DNA from: Hydrogenophaga sp.
Lineage (GTDB): Bacteria > Pseudomonadota > Gammaproteobacteria > Burkholderiales > Burkholderiaceae_C
DNA: 14,124 nucleotides
Assembly (NCBI GenBank): GCA_030684755.1
Contig: JAUXXN010000394.1
Coordinates: 1 to 14,124 of the forward strand
Direction: 5' to 3'
Positions 1 to 7,117 of this stretch are shown one piece after another (the stretch's first letter is position 1; each line of letters opens with the position of its first letter). Made by a program: the position numbers and the translations under genes. Below the pieces are notes generated by a model. The model had not been told where the DNA came from and searched no databases. It saw nothing but the letters and a program-made list of their open reading frames with translations.

Positions 1-1
1 C

Positions 2-1066
2 GTGGGCGATTTCGCGCGCGGCTACGACACCCGCGTGCGGGGCATCGCCTCGCACTTTGTCTGGACCAACCGCAGCAAGGAAAGCCTGACGCTGGACGTC
101 AAGCACCCCGAGGCGCAGGCGATCCTCAAACGCATCATCGAAGAAGAGGCCGACGTGGTGGTGCAGAACCTCGCGCCCGGTGCTGCCGCTCGCCTGGGTC
201 TTTCTTATGAGGTTCTGAGCGCCGCCAAGCCCGGCATCATCGTCTGCGACATCTCGGGCTATGGCGACAGCGGCCCCTACCGCGACAAGAAAGCCTACGA
301 CCTGCTGATCCAGAGCGAGGCTGGTTTCGTCTCGGTCACCGGGACTGAAGACACGCCGTCCAAGGCTGGGCCGTCGATTGCCGACATCGCCGCTGGCATG
401 TACGCGTACACCAACATCCTGGCCGCGCTGCTGCACCGCCAGCAGACCGGGCAGGGCCAGCACATCGACATCTCCATGCTGGAATCCCTGACGGAATGGA
501 TGGGCTACCCGCTGTACTACAGCATCGACGGCGCGGCGCCGCCCAAGCGCACCGGCGCCAGCCATGCCACCATCTACCCGTACGGCCCCTTTCCCGCAGG
601 GGATGGCAAGATCGTGATGCTGGGCTTGCAGAACGAACGCGAGTGGAAGGCCTTTTGTGAACAGGTGCTGTTGCAGCCCGCGCTGGCCAATGACGAGCGC
701 TTCGCGAGCAACCCACTCCGCGTGGCCGCGCGTTCGACCCTCTACGACATCATCGTGAACGCCTTTGCCGGCCTCAGCGCCGCCGAGGTGGTGCAGCGCC
801 TGGAAACGGCGCAGATCGCCAACGCCCAGGTGAACACCATGGCCGAGGTCTGGGCACACCCGCAGCTGGAGGCGCGCCAGCGCTGGACCCAGGTGGACAC
901 CTCGGTCGGTACGGTGCCGGCCCTGCTGCCACCGGGTTCCTGGAGCCAGGGTGCGCCGCGCATGGACGCCGTGCCCGCACTGGGTCAGCACACCGACAGC
1001 ATCCTGAGCGGACTCGGCTACAGCACCATTCAGGTTCAGGCCTTGCGTGAAGAGGGGGCGGTGTGA
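2..1066 (+). CDS. Family III CoA-transferase (CaiB/BaiF type), 5'-truncated by the window edge
   Basis: This protein would move CoA between a CoA thioester donor, often succinyl-CoA, and a carboxylic acid in the cytoplasm. The visible 354 residues lack roughly the first 40 of the usual ~400, so the true start lies left of the window and the GTG at base 2 is not a real start. Family marks are GYGDSGPYRDKKAYD (about residues 87-101 of the fragment) and GQGQHIDISMLES (150-162). The Asp at fragment residue 156 matches the catalytic Asp that forms the acyl anhydride in this family. The stop overlaps the start of the CitE-like lyase gene by four bases (GTGA), which points to translational coupling. 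With that partner, activation of itaconate, mesaconate or citramalate is a reasonable guess, but family III sequences do not reveal the substrate by eye. The family call is firm; the substrate is inference. Confidence 0.9.
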   Translation: MGDFARGYDTRVRGIASHFVWTNRSKESLTLDVKHPEAQAILKRIIEEEADVVVQNLAPGAAARLGLSYEVLSAAKPGIIVCDISGYGDSGPYRDKKAYDLLIQSEAGFVSVTGTEDTPSKAGPSIADIAAGMYAYTNILAALLHRQQTGQGQHIDISMLESLTEWMGYPLYYSIDGAAPPKRTGASHATIYPYGPFPAGDGKIVMLGLQNEREWKAFCEQVLLQPALANDERFASNPLRVAARSTLYDIIVNAFAGLSAAEVVQRLETAQIANAQVNTMAEVWAHPQLEARQRWTQVDTSVGTVPALLPPGSWSQGAPRMDAVPALGQHTDSILSGLGYSTIQVQALREEGAV

Positions 1067-1884
1067 TCCCGACCACCTACCTGTTTGTGCCGGGCAACCG
1101 GCCTGAGCGTTTTGCGAAGGCGCTCGCCAGCGGTGCGGACCGGGTCATTCTCGATCTGGAGGACGCGGTGTTGCCTGCTGACAAGTCACAGGCCCGCCAT
1201 GCCATCGGCGCCTGGCTTGCCACGCTGGAAAACGCCGCGCGCGCCAACATCCTCGTGCGTCTCAACGATGCCTTGAGCCCGTGGCATACCGACGACCTTG
1301 AGTGGTTGTCGGCCCAACCGCTGGGCGAGGTGATGTTGTCCAAATGCGAGTCGGCTGTTCAGGTCGCCTCTGTTCATGCGCGCATGGCACCCAGCGCTCA
1401 GGTGCTGCCCCTGATCGAGACCGTGCGCGGCGTGATGGGCCTGAACGATATCGTCAGTTCGCCCCATGTCTCGCGCCTGGCCTTCGGATCCATCGACTAC
1501 CAGCTTGACCTCGATCTGCCCGGTCCCGGTTTCGCGCTCGATGCGGCCGCCACGGCCATTGCCATGGCCTCACGTGCCGCCGACCTGCCACCACCGGTGG
1601 CAGGGGTCACCCCCGAACTTGCCGCTGAACGCGTGAATGCCGACCTGCTGCACGCCCGAGCCCTGGGCTTCACCGCCAAGCTTTGCATCCACCCGACGCA
1701 AGTGGGTGTGGTGCGCGAAGCCTTGCGACCCGATGCCCAAACGCTGGCATGGGCATCCCGTGTGAACAGCGCCTGGCAGACAGGGAGTGGCCAGGGTGCC
1801 ATACAGGTCGACGGCCGCATGGTTGACAAACCTGTGGTGCTGCGTGCCCAGCGGATTCTGGCCCTGGCCGATCTGACCCATTGA
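1063..1884 (+). CDS. CitE-like CoA-ester lyase (HpcH/HpaI aldolase/citrate lyase family)
   Basis: A 273-residue TIM-barrel lyase of the CitE-like group, which cleaves beta-hydroxyacyl-CoA thioesters such as malyl-CoA or citramalyl-CoA. The N-terminus carries LFVPGNRPERFAKA (7-20) and VILDLEDAV (28-36). R66 in VRLND is a likely CoA/substrate contact. E119 in LIETVRG and D145 in FGSIDYQLDL fit the two Mg2+ ligands of the family. KLCIHPTQV (206-214) is the usual C-terminal motif. The start is a GTG inside the stop of the CoA-transferase gene (overlap 1063-1066), so the pair is probably co-translated. A CoA-transferase beside a CitE-like lyase is the arrangement expected for activating and then splitting a C5 acid, for example (S)-citramalyl-CoA to acetyl-CoA and pyruvate. 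Malyl-CoA cleavage is the main alternative. Confidence 0.9.
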   Translation: MIPTTYLFVPGNRPERFAKALASGADRVILDLEDAVLPADKSQARHAIGAWLATLENAARANILVRLNDALSPWHTDDLEWLSAQPLGEVMLSKCESAVQVASVHARMAPSAQVLPLIETVRGVMGLNDIVSSPHVSRLAFGSIDYQLDLDLPGPGFALDAAATAIAMASRAADLPPPVAGVTPELAAERVNADLLHARALGFTAKLCIHPTQVGVVREALRPDAQTLAWASRVNSAWQTGSGQGAIQVDGRMVDKPVVLRAQRILALADLTH

Positions 1885-1912
1885 CAACATCATTTCATTT
1901 CTGAGGAACACC

Positions 1913-3265
1913 ATGGCAGCCACCATCATCGACTCGCGCATTTTCGGCGACATCTTCAGCGACGCGCGAATGCGCCAGGTCTGGTCGGACGAGAACCGCA
2001 CCGCCAAGTACCTGGACATCGAACGCGCACTGGCCAAGGTCCAGGGCGAGCTCGGCATCATCCCCCAAGAAGCCGCTGACGAAATCGTCCAGCACTGCGA
2101 GCTGTCCATGATCGACTGGGACCAGCTCAAGGCCAAGACCGAGCAGATCGGTTACCCCATCATCGCGGTGGTCAACCAGATCAACGCCAACTGCCGAGAC
2201 CGGCTCGGTGAGTATTGCCACTGGGGCGCGACCACGCAGGACATCACCGACACCGCCGCGGTGCTGCAGATGCGTGAAGGCCTCGCGCTGGTCGAGCAGG
2301 ACCTCAAGGACATCTCGGATGCGCTGGCGGCGCTGGCTCAGAAGTACCGCGACACCCCCGTCATCGGACGCTCCAACCTGCAGCAGGCCACGCCGATCAC
2401 CTTCGGCTACAAGATGGCCAGCATTCTGGCCGGCATCGAACGCCACCGCGAACGCCTGCAGCAGCTAAAGCCGCGCGTGCTCATGGGTGAGTTCGGTGGT
2501 GCTTCGGGCACGCTGTCGTCGCTGGAAAAGGGCGCGATGGAAACTCAGGCTGCGCTGATGAAAGAACTGGGTCTGGCGCAGCCCCTGATCTCCTGGCACA
2601 CCGTGCGCGACACCATTGCCGAGGTGGGTGCCTTCCTCGGTCTGGTGGGCGGGTCGCTGGGCAAGATTGCCATGGACGTGAAGCTCATGATGCAGACCGA
2701 GGTGGGCGAGGTGTTCGAACCCTTCGCGCCGGGCCGTGGGTCTTCGAGCACCATGCCGCAAAAGCGCAACCCGATTTCCTGCCTGTATATCCACGCCAAT
2801 ATTTCGGTGGCGCGCCAGCACGCCGCCGCCCTTATGGATGCCATGGTGGCCGACCATGAGCGTTCCACCGGTCCCTGGGAAATCGAATGGGTGTCGCTGC
2901 CCGAGATCTTCTGCCTCATGTCGGGTGCGCTGAAACAGACCAAGTTCGTGCTGCAGGGCCTGGAGGTGGACGCCACCCGCATGCGCGCCAACATGGACAT
3001 CACCCATGGACTGGTCATGTCCGAAGCCGTGATGATGGGCCTGGGGCCTTACCTGGGCCGTGAATACGCACACGATCTGGTGTACGACCTGTGCCGCCAG
3101 GCGCTGCGCGAAAACCGGCCGCTGATCGACGTGCTCGAAGCGCACCCGGAGATCAACTGCCACGTCAACAGGGCACAACTCGAAGCCCTGTGCAACCCGG
3201 AGAACCACCTGGGGCAGGCTGGCGTGATGGTGGATCGCGTACTGGCTGCTCGCCAAGTCCGCTGA
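1913..3265 (+). CDS. Fumarase/aspartase superfamily lyase, PcaB-like; candidate trans-aconitate decarboxylase
   Basis: A 450-residue cytoplasmic enzyme, probably a homotetramer like its relatives. The three conserved superfamily blocks are present: HWGATTQDITDT (103-114), GRSNLQQATPITFG (152-165) and the signature GSSSTMPQKRNP (276-287), whose serines 278/279 sit on the mobile catalytic loop. The second block resembles 3-carboxy-cis,cis-muconate cycloisomerase (PcaB) more than adenylosuccinate lyase, and residue 155 is Asn where hydro- and ammonia-lyases have His. A helical ADSL_C-type tail follows. There are no pca genes nearby, so a muconate role is unlikely. The neighbours are tcuA, tcuB and a PrpF-family gene. 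The fungal trans-aconitate decarboxylase Tad1 belongs to this same superfamily, which makes decarboxylation of trans-aconitate to itaconate an attractive inference. C-N or C-O lyase activity on a polycarboxylate is the alternative. The start ATG follows GAGGA at 1903-1907. Confidence 0.85.
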   Translation: MAATIIDSRIFGDIFSDARMRQVWSDENRTAKYLDIERALAKVQGELGIIPQEAADEIVQHCELSMIDWDQLKAKTEQIGYPIIAVVNQINANCRDRLGEYCHWGATTQDITDTAAVLQMREGLALVEQDLKDISDALAALAQKYRDTPVIGRSNLQQATPITFGYKMASILAGIERHRERLQQLKPRVLMGEFGGASGTLSSLEKGAMETQAALMKELGLAQPLISWHTVRDTIAEVGAFLGLVGGSLGKIAMDVKLMMQTEVGEVFEPFAPGRGSSSTMPQKRNPISCLYIHANISVARQHAAALMDAMVADHERSTGPWEIEWVSLPEIFCLMSGALKQTKFVLQGLEVDATRMRANMDITHGLVMSEAVMMGLGPYLGREYAHDLVYDLCRQALRENRPLIDVLEAHPEINCHVNRAQLEALCNPENHLGQAGVMVDRVLAARQVR

Positions 3266-3271
3266 ATCATC

Positions 3272-4708
3272 ATGCCGAGAACAGATGAAATACCTGCGGT
3301 TGACGTGCTGGTCATCGGCGGCGGAAACGCCGCACTCTGCGCCGCCCTGATGGCGCGCGAGGCCGGCGCCAGCGTCTTGCTGCTGGAATCCGCACCGAAA
3401 GAGTGGCGTGGCGGCAACTCTGCCCACACCCGCAACCTGCGCTGCATGCACGACGCGCCGCAAGACGTGCTGGTTGACGCCTACCCCGAAGAAGAGTTCT
3501 GGCAAGACCTGCTCAAGGTCACCGGCGGGCTGACCAATGAAACGCTGGCGCGCCGCGTGATCCGCGACTCGGGTACCTGCCGGCCCTGGATGCGCAGCCA
3601 CGGCGTGCATTTCCAGCCTTCGCTGTCGGGCGCACTGCACACGGCCCGCACCAACGCCTTCTTCATGGGTGGCGGAAAGGCGCTGATGAACGCCTATTTC
3701 CGAAGCGCTGAGCGTCTGGGGGTACAGGTTCGGTATGAGGCACCGGTGGACCGGCTGGAATTGCGCGACGGGCTCTTTGTCGCCGCGTACGTGGGCACCG
3801 AGCGCATCACCGCCCGCAGCTGTGTGCTGGCGGCCGGTGGCTTCGAGTCCAACCGCGAATGGTTGCGCGAAGCCTGGGGCACCAACGAGCGCGGTGAGAC
3901 GCCGTCCGACAACTTCCTGATCCGGGGCACCCGTTTTAACCAGGGGGTGCTGCTGCGCCACTTGCTCGACGACCACGGAGCCGATGCGATCGGCGATCCG
4001 ACCCAAGCTCACATGGTCGCCATCGACGCACGCGCGCCGCTCTATGACGGCGGCATCTGCACCCGCATTGACTGCGTCTCGCTGGGCGTGGTGGTCAACC
4101 GCGACGCACGTCGCTTTTACGACGAGGGTGAAGACTTCTGGCCCAAGCGCTATGCCATCTGGGGCCGTCTGGTGGCGCAGCAGCCCGGGCAAATCGGCTA
4201 TTCCATCATCGACGCCAAAGCCATCGGTCGCTTCATGCCACCGGTATTCCCCGGTGTGAAGGCCAACACGCTGCCCGAATTGGCCGGGCAACTGGACTTG
4301 GACAAAGACACATTTATGCAAACCTTGACCGATTACAACAGCGCCTGCCGCGTCGGCACGTTTGACCACACAGCACTAGACGATTGCCACACCGAAGGCG
4401 TTGTACCGGCGAAGACCCACTGGGCACGTCCGATCGACACGGCGCCGTTCTACGCCTATGCGCTCAAGCCCGGGGTGACATTCACCTACCTGGGTCTGAA
4501 GACCGATGAGTCCGCCGCCGTGCGCTTCGGCGATGTGCCCAGCCCCAACCTGTTCGTGGCGGGCGAGATGATGGCCGGCAACGTGCTGGGCAAGGGCTAT
4601 ACCGCCGGTGTCGGCATGTCCATTGGTACGGCTTTCGGGCGTATTGCCGGTACCGAAGCCGCTCGCTCGGCGATGAGCCTCAAGGAGGGTCGGCATGTTG
4701 TCGCTTGA
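3272..4708 (+). CDS. tcuA: FAD-dependent tricarballylate dehydrogenase TcuA
   Basis: A 478-residue flavoprotein of the fumarate reductase/succinate dehydrogenase flavoprotein family, close in length to Salmonella TcuA (about 467). TcuA oxidises tricarballylate to cis-aconitate and passes electrons to TcuB. The N-terminal FAD dinucleotide fold is [16 protein letters not shown] (11-26), ending in an acidic residue (E39) after the second strand. GGNSAHTRN (47-55) is the family's flavin-contact loop, and the C-terminal FAD segment runs from FVAGE (428-432) through [18 protein letters not shown] (440-457). No twin-arginine or Sec signal is visible, so it is cytoplasmic or docked on TcuB at the membrane. 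It starts six bases after the PcaB-like lyase gene with only a weak ribosome site, and overlaps tcuB by 14 bases. Side activity on a related tricarboxylate cannot be excluded from sequence. Confidence 0.88.
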   Translation: MPRTDEIPAVDVLVIGGGNAALCAALMAREAGASVLLLESAPKEWRGGNSAHTRNLRCMHDAPQDVLVDAYPEEEFWQDLLKVTGGLTNETLARRVIRDSGTCRPWMRSHGVHFQPSLSGALHTARTNAFFMGGGKALMNAYFRSAERLGVQVRYEAPVDRLELRDGLFVAAYVGTERITARSCVLAAGGFESNREWLREAWGTNERGETPSDNFLIRGTRFNQGVLLRHLLDDHGADAIGDPTQAHMVAIDARAPLYDGGICTRIDCVSLGVVVNRDARRFYDEGEDFWPKRYAIWGRLVAQQPGQIGYSIIDAKAIGRFMPPVFPGVKANTLPELAGQLDLDKDTFMQTLTDYNSACRVGTFDHTALDDCHTEGVVPAKTHWARPIDTAPFYAYALKPGVTFTYLGLKTDESAAVRFGDVPSPNLFVAGEMMAGNVLGKGYTAGVGMSIGTAFGRIAGTEAARSAMSLKEGRHVVA

Positions 4709-5867
4709 ATCGCTGGTGAAAGACGCCCGGTCGCTTGCTTCCGGGGCGGACGGTTCGTCGGCTGCGGTGGACGAGGTGACGCGGCAGATGGCCATCTGCA
4801 ACGCCTGCCGCTACTGCGAAGGCTTCTGCGCGGTGTTCCCGGCCATGACCCGACGGCTCGAATTCGGCCCAGCCGATATCCACTATCTGGCCAACCTGTG
4901 CCACAACTGCGGCGCCTGCCTGCACGCGTGTCAATACGCACCTCCCCACGAGTTCGCGGTCAATGTGCCGCAGGCCATGGCGAAGGTGCGGGGTGAAACC
5001 TATGTGGCCTATGCCTGGCCCCAGCCGCTGGGAGCGCTCTACGAGCGCAATGGCCTGACCGTGTCGCTCGCACTGGCCGCTGGACTGGCGCTGTTCCTGA
5101 TCCTGGCCCTGGCGCTGAACGGCACCGTGTGGGGAGGGGACCTGGGCGGAAACTTCTACAACCTGTTCCCGCACAACCTGCTGGTGCTGATGTTCGCGCC
5201 CGTGTTTCTCTGGGCTGTACTGGCCCTGGGCATTGGCGTCACGCGATTCCTGCGCGATGTGTCACCCGCGACGACGGGGCAAGCGGTGGCCAGTGGTGAT
5301 GCGGTGCAGGCTGCGCGCGATGTGGCGACGCTCAAGTACCTGGATGGTGGTCACGGGGAGGGCTGTCACAACGAGGACGATGCCTACTCCTTGTCGCGCC
5401 GACGTGCCCATCACCTGACCTTCTACGGCTTCATGCTGTGTTTTGCCGCGACCAGCCTGGCCACGGTGTACCACTACGTCTTTGGCTGGGAAGCGCCCTA
5501 CGACCTGCCCAGCCTGCCCAAGGTCCTGGGTGCCGTGGGTGGGGTGAGCCTGCTGCTGGGGACGGCCGGTTTGTTTCGCCTGAAATGGTCGCGGCACCCG
5601 CTGCACGGCGACGCTGCTCAGAAGCCCATGGACTACGGTTTCATCGCACTCCTGTTTCTCACCAGCCTGACCGGGCTGTTGCTGTGGTGGCTGCGCGGCA
5701 CCGATGCCTTGGCGCTCATGCTCGCTCTGCACCTTGGCGTTGTGATGGCCTTGTTCGCTACGCTGCCGTATGGCAAGTTTGCGCACGGCATATTCCGCAC
5801 GGCAGCCTTGATTCGCTTTGCCGTAGAGCGGCGCCAGCCGAGCAGCTTGGCTCTGAGCGATGACTGA
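4695..5867 (+). CDS. tcuB: Tricarballylate utilisation 4Fe-4S membrane protein TcuB
   Basis: A 390-residue electron-transfer partner of TcuA, matching the TcuB/CitB layout (Salmonella TcuB is about 380). The cytoplasmic N-terminus has two clusters of the form CxxCxxCxxxC, at C35/C38/C41/C45 and C69/C72/C75/C79, consistent with two [4Fe-4S] centres. Several hydrophobic membrane segments follow, at about 121-141, 162-185, 238-260, 275-291, 313-330 and 335-355. Histidines in the motifs HHLTFYGF and HLGVVMALF could bind heme b or shape a quinone site; this is inference. It would reoxidise the TcuA flavin by sending electrons to the quinone pool. A strong ribosome site, AAGGAGGG (4683-4690), lies inside the end of tcuA, so the two proteins are made together. 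Confidence 0.9.
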   Translation: MLSLESLVKDARSLASGADGSSAAVDEVTRQMAICNACRYCEGFCAVFPAMTRRLEFGPADIHYLANLCHNCGACLHACQYAPPHEFAVNVPQAMAKVRGETYVAYAWPQPLGALYERNGLTVSLALAAGLALFLILALALNGTVWGGDLGGNFYNLFPHNLLVLMFAPVFLWAVLALGIGVTRFLRDVSPATTGQAVASGDAVQAARDVATLKYLDGGHGEGCHNEDDAYSLSRRRAHHLTFYGFMLCFAATSLATVYHYVFGWEAPYDLPSLPKVLGAVGGVSLLLGTAGLFRLKWSRHPLHGDAAQKPMDYGFIALLFLTSLTGLLLWWLRGTDALALMLALHLGVVMALFATLPYGKFAHGIFRTAALIRFAVERRQPSSLALSDD

Positions 5868-5876
5868 CCAAGAACG

Positions 5877-6536
5877 GTGAACAAGCACCGATGGAGCCAA
5901 ACATTGAAAAACACCTCACCCCATAAGCCGGTCAGCGACCGCCTGGATGAACACGCTTGCGCACCCCCCAGCAGCTTGTCCGCGCTTTTTTGGGGATTCA
6001 GCATGTTGTCGCTCCAGGGCTTCGGTGGTGTGATGGCCGTGACCCAGCGTGAGCTGGTGGAACGACGGCGGTGGCTCTCCCGAGACGAGTTTCTGGAGGA
6101 TTGGGCCGTGGCGCAGGTTTTGCCCGGACCCAACGTGGCCAACCTTGGGGTGCTGCTCGGAGACCGTTACCTGGGCTGGCGGGGCGCCCTGACCTCGTTG
6201 CTCGGCCTGTTTTTGTTTCCCTTGGTCATCATCACCCTGTTAGCCATGACCTTCACCACCTTTCAGCACCTGCCTGTGGTCCAAGGTGCATTGAAGGGCA
6301 TGGGGCTGGTGGTGGTCGCCCTGATACTGACCACAGCGTTCAAACTCATGGCGGCGCTGCGAGCCCACGTCGGAGGCGTGATTTTCTGCGTCATTTCTGT
6401 CGTGACAAGCTTTGTGGCTGTCGCCATTTTGCGCTTTCCCCTGGTCTGGGTCTTGCTCATCGTTGGCACCCTGTCCTGTCTTTGGACCTACCGCTGTATC
6501 GTCGCCGCTCCGGTCGTCGAAGGGTCCGACACATGA
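5877..6536 (+). CDS. Chromate transporter family protein, N-terminal half type (short ChrA)
   Basis: A half-size CHR-family membrane protein of 219 residues from the GTG at 5877, or 210 from the TTG at 5904. The TTG has GGAG at 5893-5896 with a 7-base spacer and is the better-supported start. No in-frame ATG precedes the conserved core. Family marks are SMLSLQGFGGVMAV near the start of the membrane domain and VLPGPNVANLGVLLG, which carries the PGP motif. Four to five hydrophobic segments follow. CHR proteins are oxyanion permeases best known for chromate efflux; short ones work as pairs of unlike halves, and the second half follows with a four-base overlap. Lying between tcuB and a PrpF-like gene, this pair may move an organic acid or another anion linked to the pathway rather than chromate. 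That is inference; the family call is firm. Confidence 0.88.
   Translation: MNKHRWSQTLKNTSPHKPVSDRLDEHACAPPSSLSALFWGFSMLSLQGFGGVMAVTQRELVERRRWLSRDEFLEDWAVAQVLPGPNVANLGVLLGDRYLGWRGALTSLLGLFLFPLVIITLLAMTFTTFQHLPVVQGALKGMGLVVVALILTTAFKLMAALRAHVGGVIFCVISVVTSFVAVAILRFPLVWVLLIVGTLSCLWTYRCIVAAPVVEGSDT
5893..5906 (+). promoter_or_regulatory. Ribosome binding site and TTG codon, likely true start of the first short ChrA gene
   Basis: GGAG at 5893-5896 is followed by seven bases and then TTG at 5904-5906, in frame with the ChrA-family protein. The upstream GTG at 5877 has only a weak AAGAACG before it. This favours a 210-residue product. Confidence 0.45.
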
Positions 6537-7102
6537 CCGAGCTCGGCTGGATGGACTGGTTGGGCCTGTTGCTGCATTTCGGCATGCTTTCGCTTCTGTC
6601 GGTGGGTGGCGGCATCAGCGTGCTGCCCTACATGCACCGGTACTTGGTGGATCAACACGGGTGGCTGACGCCGCAACAGTTCGCCTCGTCGGTGGCTTTG
6701 GCCCAAGCTGCGCCAGGTCCGAACGTGTTGTTTGTGGTCCTCATGGGCTGGAATGTGGGCGTCAACGCAGGCAGCCTGCTCCTGGGAGTGCTGGGAGCCA
6801 CGCTGTGTTTGTTAGGGCTGCTGATCCCCAGCTCCGTGCTCACGCTGTACGCCACCCGGTGGGCCCAACGCAACCGGCTGCGTCCCGGTGTCCAGGCCTT
6901 CAAGAGGGGTTTGACGCCTATGGTGGTGGCGCTGCTGGCCTCCACCTCCTGGCTGCTGCTTAAGCCCCACCTCACGGGCGACGGCATGGTCACGACGAGC
7001 CTGCTGGTAGTGGGAGCGACACTGATACTGTGGCGCACATCGATTCACCTGTTGTGGGTCCTGGCCGCCGGTGCTTTCATCGGTGGTATGGGCTGGGTCT
7101 GA
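6533..7102 (+). CDS. Chromate transporter family protein, C-terminal half type (short ChrA)
   Basis: A 189-residue half-size CHR-family membrane protein that should pair with the preceding half. Its frame is open from base 6071, but the ATG at 6533, overlapping the upstream stop as ATGA, gives the family's expected N-terminus. Recognisable segments are LSVGGGISVLPYMHRYLV (about 22-39) and AQAAPGPNVLFVV, with the PGP motif of the family. About five hydrophobic stretches span the rest. The two halves differ clearly in sequence, as expected for a two-gene CHR transporter with opposite topologies. The short gap of 15 bases to the PrpF-like gene keeps it within the same transcription unit. Substrate is unknown; chromate, sulfate-like anions or a pathway organic acid are all possible. 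Confidence 0.87.
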   Translation: MTELGWMDWLGLLLHFGMLSLLSVGGGISVLPYMHRYLVDQHGWLTPQQFASSVALAQAAPGPNVLFVVLMGWNVGVNAGSLLLGVLGATLCLLGLLIPSSVLTLYATRWAQRNRLRPGVQAFKRGLTPMVVALLASTSWLLLKPHLTGDGMVTTSLLVVGATLILWRTSIHLLWVLAAGAFIGGMGWV

Positions 7103-7117
7103 AATCTAGGAGACAGC

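Noticed and set aside
1881..1912. TTGACA at the end of the CitE-like gene as an internal promoter
   Set aside because: It overlaps the gene's own stop codon and no -10-like sequence follows at 16-18 bases.
1913..3265. Calling this gene purB or pcaB
   Set aside because: The blocks are PcaB-like but the context has no purine or protocatechuate genes, so a firm symbol would mislead.
2465..4369. A 634-codon open frame on the - strand, antisense to the PcaB-like lyase and tcuA
   Set aside because: It mirrors the codon bias of GC-rich genes on the + strand. Its product is rich in His, Gln, Val and Arg, has no recognisable domain, and overlaps two well-supported genes.
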